A DNA stretch of 64,000 nt from Clarireedia homoeocarpa (lineage: Eukaryota; Ascomycota; Leotiomycetes; Helotiales; Rutstroemiaceae): contig LNKV01000066.1 in NCBI GenBank assembly GCA_001465935.1, forward strand, positions 28,029-92,028, given 5' to 3'. Below are positions 56,733 to 64,000 of the stretch, piece after piece; the first letter of the stretch is position 1; the number at the start of each line of letters is the position of its first letter. Made by a program: the position numbers and the translations under genes. Under the pieces are notes generated by a model. That model was not told where the DNA came from, did no database searches, and saw nothing but the letters and a program-made list of their open reading frames with translations.

Positions 56733-59700
56733 TTATTAATAACTTAATTTATCTCTTCGACTATATTAATAGTTATCTAAATAATATTAATATTTAATCT
56801 CTTCTTACTTTTAAATCTCTTTTTTAAAGATTCCCTAAGTAGTAAGAGTAGACTTATTCCGGCCTCGCCGATATATAATATTATCTTTTAACACTCTCTA
56901 AATTATTTATTCTATATAATCTCTAAAAACTTATTATAATAATATATCGAATACCCTTTAATTAACTTTAAAATAGAAGTTAAGTAGGTTATTCTATATT
57001 AACTAAGTAAGTAGATTTATCTTCTTATAATACTTTATAAAGTATTACTATTATTCTCGATATCTAGTTTAATACTTAAGATACTCTTAAAGCTAACTAA
57101 GTAATATTCTAAACTATATACTAAATAGAAGATAAGTTCTTTTTAGACTTTTATTAATAATCTCTTCTTTTTATATAACCTCTTATAATTTAATAAAACT
57201 ATTTAATATTATTTATATTCTTTTTATTTTAATTTAGCTAAAATATAGATATTAGCGATTAAAGTAACTATCGATATCAAAGTAAAAGTAAAGGAAAAGT
57301 AGTTTAAAAAGCTTCTTTAATTATATTATCTACTAACTTAATAATTATACTAATAGTTTAAATAGTAGAGATATAAATCTAATTCTAAATATAACTAATA
57401 GTTTAAAATACTAAGTATATTATATTAGTAGATCAGATTAAAAAACAATTATTATTTTAATTAATAATTAAATATAACTTATCTAATATCTTTTAGCTAT
57501 TATCTTTATATTAGTTATATAGTTTATAATTATCTACTCTCTTATATTAATATAATACTATTTTAATAATATCTAATTATATATTATTTAAAGTTCTATA
57601 TTTAATTAATAAACTCTTTAATAAAAAAAAGTCTATTATCTAACTATAAAGAAAACTTATTATAGATCGAATTAATTAATATAAATATAGTTTTATTAAT
57701 AATAATACTAAATATTTATTTATATTAAATTAATTAGAAAACTTAACTCTCGAGTATTATAAAGGATTATATATTTAAAATAATATTATATTTAAGTAAA
57801 TAATTAATAAAATAACTAACTTCCTAATAGATCTAATTAAATATTAATATATTTAAGATATATATATATATTTTATCTAATTCGAAGACTAGCTTTTCGA
57901 GCTATTTTATTAATAGTTCGAACTTTTAATAAATATTATTAATAAGATTAATTTAAAGAATAAATATTAAGATCTTATTAAAAAGCTAAATAATAATTAT
58001 TAAATATATTTACTTATAAGTTATTTTAGAAACAAGGATTATAAAGCTAATATATAAATACTTTAGTATCTAGATATAAATAATATTAGTATTATAATAA
58101 GTAAGTAAGTTTAATAGATCTTTATTAAAGTAGTAATAATTATAATAAATTATTAAAACTAAGTTACTATTTATATTAAAAACTAATAAGCTTTTTAAAA
58201 CTAATTTAATATCTTTATTATTACTTTATTTATATAATTACTTTTACTTACTAATATATTATATTACTTTTTCTCTAATTAAAAAGCTACTTTACTAATT
58301 AGTAACTTTATTTAAAACTCCTTTTCCTTTACTTTTATTTAAATTTAGACTTTATACTATATAGTAAATAAAGTCGAGTATAAGTTTTATAAAAATATAA
58401 TAGAGGAAATAGAGATAAAAGATAATATCTTAATTAAAGTTTAAATTAAAACTATTATTTATATAAAGTAATTAAAAGTAAACTAAGTAAAAGATAGTAT
58501 TTAAATAAAAACTCTTTTCTAAATAATTTGAGAGATATAAAATACTTAGATTTAATTAAACTGATAAATAGAAACTATATAATAATATTATATAAATTAG
58601 TAAAAAGTAATATCTTCTATTAAACTAAAGTTCTTATTAACTTCGAAGTAAATAACTTTATATTAATTAATATTTCTTTTCTTTAATAACTTTATTATAG
58701 TCTTAAGTTTATAATTAAATACTTAAAGATATTTTTATAAATTAAAAGATATAATAGTTAGAATAAACTTTTAATTACTTATTATATTTTAATAAACTTT
58801 ATAATTAATAGTTATATCTAATTATTTACTTTTTTTCTAATTACTTATTTAAGTATATATATAATAATATTAAGATATAAATAGTTTATTAAGAATTAAA
58901 TATTAGTTGACTATATTTAAAGATATTTTATTTAATTTAAAGAGCTACTTATAAACTAAATATATATAAAATCTTATAATATTAAAACTTATTTATATAA
59001 GTTTAAAATAATAAATAAAACTTATTAAACCGATATAAAATATCGAGACTGAAAATTTAATTAGAATAATTTAGACTTAAAAATTTATTAGAAAAAACTG
59101 TTTTTTATTAGTATAACTATTATTAAAAAGTAATATATAAATAGAAAAACATTAAATTTATTTATTATATATTTATTATTCTACCTCGAGGTAACTCTAT
59201 TTAATATCTTAAATAAATACTTAGTTTCTCTTATTAAAGATAAAGCTATTTTAATTATAAATAGTTTATTTTATAAGATTTAAATTAAATATTCTATTAT
59301 CTATATAAAAAAAAAACTAAAGTAAATTAAGATTATAACTTTTATACTTAATACTAAGTTTAAGAGACTTTTAAAATCTCTCTAGATCTCTTTTTTATAA
59401 TATAAACTAAGTACTATAAAGATATATATAATCTTTATTATAATAATAAATTATATTTATAAAAGAGATAATAATAATAAGTTTTTTATAATCACTTTAT
59501 AAAAAGTTAATAGTTTTATTAACTAATAAAAAAAATAATAAATATCTAAATAAAATTTAATTACTTTAATTATATAATTATTAATTTTAACTGACTATTT
59601 TATTATTATATACTCTTTTATAAATATTAATAATACTAAACTACTTATACTAACTAAATATATAATATATATATATATATTCTCGAAATCTAAGTTTAAC

Positions 59701-59939
59701 TTTTTTCTACTTTATTATTTATATAATTATAAAATCTAATTAGAGAGTAATAAAGAAAAAGCTTTTAAATATAATTTTTTTTATAAGATATTATTAGAAG
59801 AACTAGAAGTAGTTAAAGAATATATTATAGATAATCTATTTAAAAGTTTTATTAAACTAAATTAAATACTTTTTATAACTTCTCTTCTATTTATAAGAAA
59901 ATTTAATAGTTCCTTTTATTTATATATTAACTTTTAAAC

Positions 59940-60600
59940 TTTAAATACTCTTACTTATAAAGATAAATATCTACTTTTATTTATTAATAAGATTTTAACT
60001 AGGTTTTTAAAAGTAAAGGTTTTTACTAAATTAGATATTTATTAAATATTCTATTATATTTATATAAACTTAGTTTCTAAGAAGTATACTATATTTTAGA
60101 CTTAATATAATATATATAAATATAAAGTTATATTATTTAAACTAACTAATAGTTTAACTACTTATTAATATTATATAAATAATATTCTATTTGATTTTCT
60201 TAATATTTTTTATATTATTTATTTTAATAATATCTTAATTTACTTAGAAAATAAACTTGATTATATAGTCTATATTATTTAAATACTTTAGTAACTTAAG
60301 GATATTAGTTTATAAATTAATCTTAAAAAATATAAGTTTGATATTAAATATATAAAGTATTTTAATTTTATTATCTTAATTAATAATATCGAAGTTAATC
60401 TCGAAAAGGTTATTATTATCTAGAAATAAATATACTCGACTATACTTAAAAATATTTAATTATTTCTAGATTTCTATAATTTTTATCAACGATTTATCTA
60501 CGATTTTAATATAATTATAAAGTTTTTTATTAATTTAATAAAGGTTATAACTCGCTTTAACTTCGATACTAACTATTAGTAGTTATTTAATATATTTAAA
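59940..60600 (+). pseudogene. Gypsy reverse transcriptase relic
   Basis: Reading through stops gives the order of a Ty3/Gypsy reverse transcriptase: FTKLDI (palm strand with first Asp), then KYKVILFKLTNSLTTY (family FGLTNxPATF), then YFNNILIYLEN at about 60220-60252 (family YLDDILIYS), then LDFYNFYQRFI (family LGFCNFYRRFI). The two catalytic Asp of YLDD have become Asn-Asn, as expected from GAT-to-AAT changes. The fragment has many stops. Confidence 0.8.
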
Positions 60601-61030
60601 TAAATATTAACCTCTACTTTAATTTTATAATATTATAACTATAACTTCTTTTATATACTCGAAACTAATATATCGGATAAAGTTATAATAAGTATATTAT
60701 CTTAAAAATATAATAATAACTAATTCCTAATTATATACTTCTTAAAAATAATATAACTAGTTAAACTTAATTATAAGGTTTATAATAAAGAAATACTTAT
60801 AATTATAAAGTTATTCTTATATTAATATATTAAGTTAACAAGTACTTTATATCAGATCCGAGTTTATATTAACTATAAAACCTTGGAATATTTTATAACT
60901 ACTAAAGTATTTAATACCTAGTAAGTTTAATAGACTAAACTTTTAACTGATTATTATTTTCTTATTATATATTATTCTAATAAAGATAACCTATTAGTAA
61001 ATACTCTTATTTAGAAAGAGAATAAATTGA
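60600..61030 (+). pseudogene. Gypsy RNase H relic
   Basis: It follows the reverse transcriptase without a gap. Recognisable traces are ILETNISD (family VETDASD), YNKEILIIIK (family YDKELLAIV), the tether YQIRVYINYKTLEYF (family RVYTDHKTLEYF) and a later block TDYYFLIIYY. Stops and A/T substitutions fill the frame. Confidence 0.75.
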
Positions 61031-61379
61031 GTTCTTAAAATAAATCTAAAAAAAAATATTATATCTAGTAATTACTTAAAGATAAGAAATTAGATTTTTA
61101 GATTTTAACTTTTTATATATATAACTATTTTAACGAATCTACTCTCGAAGTAAATACTTTTATAAATTCTATAAGTTTTATTAATCTAGTTATCTATATT
61201 TTATAAATAAACTACAATTATAATTCTTTGTAAACTTTATAAATTATAGTAAATCGAGGAGAATCAAAGTTTAAATCTAGGTTCGAAGTTAAAAAAGGTT
61301 TATTATTTTATAAAAACCGTTTTATTATCTTTAATATTAAGAATCTAAAAACTCTTCTTATTTATAAAATATACGACTC

Positions 61380-62110
61380 TATTATTACAATTTATCTAGA
61401 TATTAAAAAGACTTATTTATTTCTTAAAGAGTATTATTACTAGTATTTTATAAGAAAGAATATCGTTATATATATTTATAATTATTATATATATTATCGA
61501 AGCTTAGTTCTAAAAGATAAAATATCTAACTTATTTTACTTATTACTAGTTCCGACTTATATATAGGAATATATTATTATAGATTATTATAGTTTTAATA
61601 AAGATAAGTATAAATATAATAATATATTTATTATTATCGACTGTTTATTTAAGCAAACTATTATAATTTTATATTATAAAACTATTACTATAAAAGACTA
61701 AACTAAACTTTATATTTCGTATATTTATTAGTATTATAACCTACTTATAATAATATTATCTAATTATAAATTTCAATTTATATCTTTATTCTAAACTAAG
61801 TTTAATAATATTCTTGGAACTAAGATCAAACTTTCTATTATAAACTATCTTTAAACTAATAGATAGATAGAAGTTTATAACTAGTATTTATAAAAGCGAC
61901 TAAGACCTTTTATTAATTATTATTAAGATAACTAGTTTGAATTTCTACTAATAATAAACTATATATAACTAACTTTATTATATTCTTCTTTTAGTAACTT
62001 ATTTCTTTTTAAAGTACTTTATAGATATACTTTTAAAACTATATAAGATTAGAAGTTAATTAAATATCTTTTAGTTAATAACTTTAATATCTAAGATATC
62101 TATATTTATA
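61380..62110 (+). pseudogene. Gypsy integrase relic
   Basis: Traces of a zinc-binding H2C2 head at about 61430-61500 are followed by IIDYYSFNKDKYKYNN (first catalytic Asp intact), the second acidic position in LSNYKFQFIS (family SDRGPQF), and NYL-stop-TNR-stop-IEVYN at about 61843-61880 (family HPQTDGQTE with the third acid). The DDE order is therefore readable. Later sequence up to the polypurine tract could include a chromodomain remnant but I cannot confirm it. Confidence 0.78.
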
Positions 62111-62933
62111 CTTGTTATAATTATAAAGCTTTAAAATATACTTACTTTATTATTATAATTACTTAAAAGTAAATAGCTAAATAAATAAATAAATATTACT
62201 AACTAGTAAACTTCTAAGTTAGTAATTATATTTAGTTAGATATACGATATTTACTAATATAACGATTATCTAAGAAGCTAAATTACTCTATTAGTAAATA
62301 TTTTAAAGTTTTAAAATATATTAGTTATTCTTATTATCTAGATTTATTTAGTATTATATAAATCTATAATATATTTCTAACTAATAAGTTAAAGAAGATA
62401 GTTAATAATCTATTACTAAGTTAATATAATAAATTATTTTTACTAATTAATATAATAGAAATAAATAAATATAAAGTAAAGTAAATATTAGTTTACTAAT
62501 TAAAATAAAGGTTATTAAAGTATTATATATAATAAAGAGATTATAATATCGATCTAGCTTAGTATAAAATATCGGATTTTAAAATATTCTTAATACTATT
62601 TTAAGACTTTTATCGAGCTAATTTAAAAGTACTTAACCTTTTAGTATTTCTCTCTAAATAGCTTCGATTATAGAAATCTAAAGAAGATAACTATAATTAT
62701 ACTAAGAAAAATTATCTAATAACTATAGTAAATAAAAAGTAATTCTTGAACTTTTTAATATCTAAAGTATAATATCGCTAAATTAAGAAGTTACTATTAT
62801 CACTTTTATATTTATTTATTATAAACTATTTAGGTTATTTATATTTATTTAAGAAGAAACTTTAAGAATATATAACTAAGACTTTAATAAAGTAATTAGA
62901 ATACTTAAGAGCGAGCTTTTTAGAAGAGAGGGG

Positions 62934-63151
62934 TAATATAATAATTCTAATTAAATTATTATAATATTATATAAAGATATAACCTTTTTAGAAGTAAGTT
63001 AGATATTAAGTATATAAGTATATATTAATATATATATAATTAAATATATAATCTCTTTTTATATATAAATCTTCGAATCCTTATAATCCTTTTAGCTTTG
63101 TAATTATTAATTCTAAGATTATTTAGTATCTTTATTAATAGTCTTATTACA
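62934..63151 (+). repeat. right LTR of the Gypsy element
   Basis: It starts right after the polypurine tract with TAATATAATAATTC (TG mutated to TA) and ends TTACA. The partner copy is at 56511-56732. It is more degraded than the left copy. Confidence 0.78.
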
Positions 63152-64000
63152 AATTAGATTAAAAATAAAATTATATTTAAATAAGCTTTATATATTTATT
63201 ATTAAAGATTATAAAGTATTAATACTCTTTTTTATAAATAATATTTAAGTTATTTATAATAAGAAATATATTAAAGAAATTAAAAGAATTATTAATAAAA
63301 TCCAATCTATATATAAATTATATAAAATAGATAATATAGAATAGTTTCTAGAAATTCAGATTATTAAAAACTAATTTTAGAAAAAACTATAATTAGTTTA
63401 TAATATTTATATTAAAAAGATTACTAGAAAGTTTGATTTTATTAATAATAAATTTATAAATATTTTATTTCCGATTATAGAATTTAAAAAAAATAAAGAT
63501 AATATAATAAAATTAATAATTAAAAAATATTAAGAAAAAGTTAGATTAATTCTATATACTATAATTATTTTATATATAGATATTATATTTATTATATTAT
63601 AATTATCTTATTTCCTTATTAATTTATTAGAAGATTATTTAAAAGTAATAAATTATTATATTAATTATTTATAAAAAATAAGATATCTTATTATTAAATA
63701 TAAAATAGATTATTTATTTTAATTACTTATAATATTAAATATATTATTTACTAATAATAGTAAAATAAAATAATCTTTTTAAAAATATATAATATTATTA
63801 TATAATAGACTGATTATCTAGAAAATATCGAAGTAAAATATTATAATAATATCTATAATTGAAACTAAGCTACTTAGTATAAAAAGAATTATAAAGGAAA
63901 TTATAATAATAAATAGATTATTAAAGAAACTTAAACTAGTTATACTTAAACTGATTATTATTTATTATAATAATATATAAATAATAAGATTAATTATAAA
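63152..64000 (+). mobile_element. RIP-degraded Ty1/Copia polymerase relic (partial)
   Basis: Beyond the Gypsy right LTR the plus strand reads, through stops, as a Copia reverse transcriptase/RNase H end: NSF-stop-KF at about 63340 (family EWFLGI), YNIYIEKITRKFDF (family SQxxYIEKI), then LILYTIIILYIDIIFI (family RxDIAFA) and ISIIETKLLSIKRIIKEI at about 63840-63890 (family SSTEAELLA). The order matches Ty1/Copia, not Gypsy. The element continues past the end of the window. Its left part is not in view to the right of the Gypsy element, so the Gypsy element may have landed in it or the two are simply adjacent. Confidence 0.7.

Larger units (their letters stand above)
56511..63151 (+). mobile_element. 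RIP-degraded Ty3/Gypsy LTR retrotransposon
   Basis: A 6.6-kb element, almost devoid of G and C, is framed by two similar sequences of about 220 bp (56511-56732 and 62934-63151). A purine-rich tract AGAAGAGAGGGG (62922-62933) sits immediately before the right copy, as at the polypurine primer of LTR elements. All pol domains lie in plus-strand order, reverse transcriptase, RNase H, integrase, which is the Ty3/Gypsy order. Nearly all codons have been moved to A/T with many stops, as RIP does. Nothing here can be expressed. Target-site duplication could not be read because the flanks are as degraded as the element. Confidence 0.85.

Overview
The window is nuclear DNA of a filamentous ascomycete (Pezizomycotina; a Leotiomycetes/Helotiales-like genome is my inference). 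The grounds are short 48-110 bp GT-AG introns with CTAAC-type branch points, fungal-only protein families (Afi1, CorA-like, C2H2+Zn2Cys6 regulators), and very AT-rich retrotransposon relics that look mutated by repeat-induced point mutation (RIP). Gene models were spliced by eye; exon coordinates are in each entry.

Region 1 (1 to about 9.4 kb) is gene-poor. It holds a frameshifted relic of an NFX1-type zinc-finger/helicase protein (minus strand, 1.4-2.3 kb), microsatellites, and the long pyrimidine-rich leader of a FYVE-finger gene.

Region 2 (9.4-29.3 kb) is conserved housekeeping sequence. In order it contains a FYVE zinc-finger protein, an EFM7/NNT1-type methyltransferase, a conserved nuclear-looking protein of unknown function, an LMBR1-domain membrane protein (divergent from the previous gene), a CorA-like membrane protein with a probable GC-AG intron, a myosin regulatory light chain whose start codon may sit on its own exon, the Arf3-docking protein Afi1 with an upstream micro-ORF, and S-formylglutathione hydrolase.

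Region 3 (30-56.2 kb) is an accessory block that looks like a partly decayed catabolic or secondary-metabolism cluster. Apparently intact genes: an FAD monooxygenase fused to an acetoacetate-decarboxylase-like domain, a stand-alone histidinol-dehydrogenase-like enzyme, a cupin, an SDR oxidoreductase, a CocE/NonD-type hydrolase, a two-C2H2 plus Zn2Cys6 transcription factor and an MFS transporter. Broken genes: an MFS transporter, an aldehyde dehydrogenase C-terminus, an ALDH-like pseudoenzyme, a LigB/DODA-type extradiol dioxygenase, an SDR with an internal deletion and a BBE-type flavin oxidase. A 561-bp hAT-type MITE with an 8-bp target duplication lies 60 bp upstream of the ALDH-like gene. 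The mix of monooxygenase, ring-cleavage dioxygenase, dehydrogenases, hydrolase, transporter and regulator suggests uptake and breakdown of an aromatic compound; the substrate cannot be read from the sequence.

Region 4 (56.3-64 kb) is a nest of transposons degraded to A+T. A full-length Ty3/Gypsy element (two LTR relics, RT, RNase H and integrase still recognisable) is followed by a Ty1/Copia RT/RNase H relic that runs off the window. A possible Copia LTR marks the border with the gene cluster.
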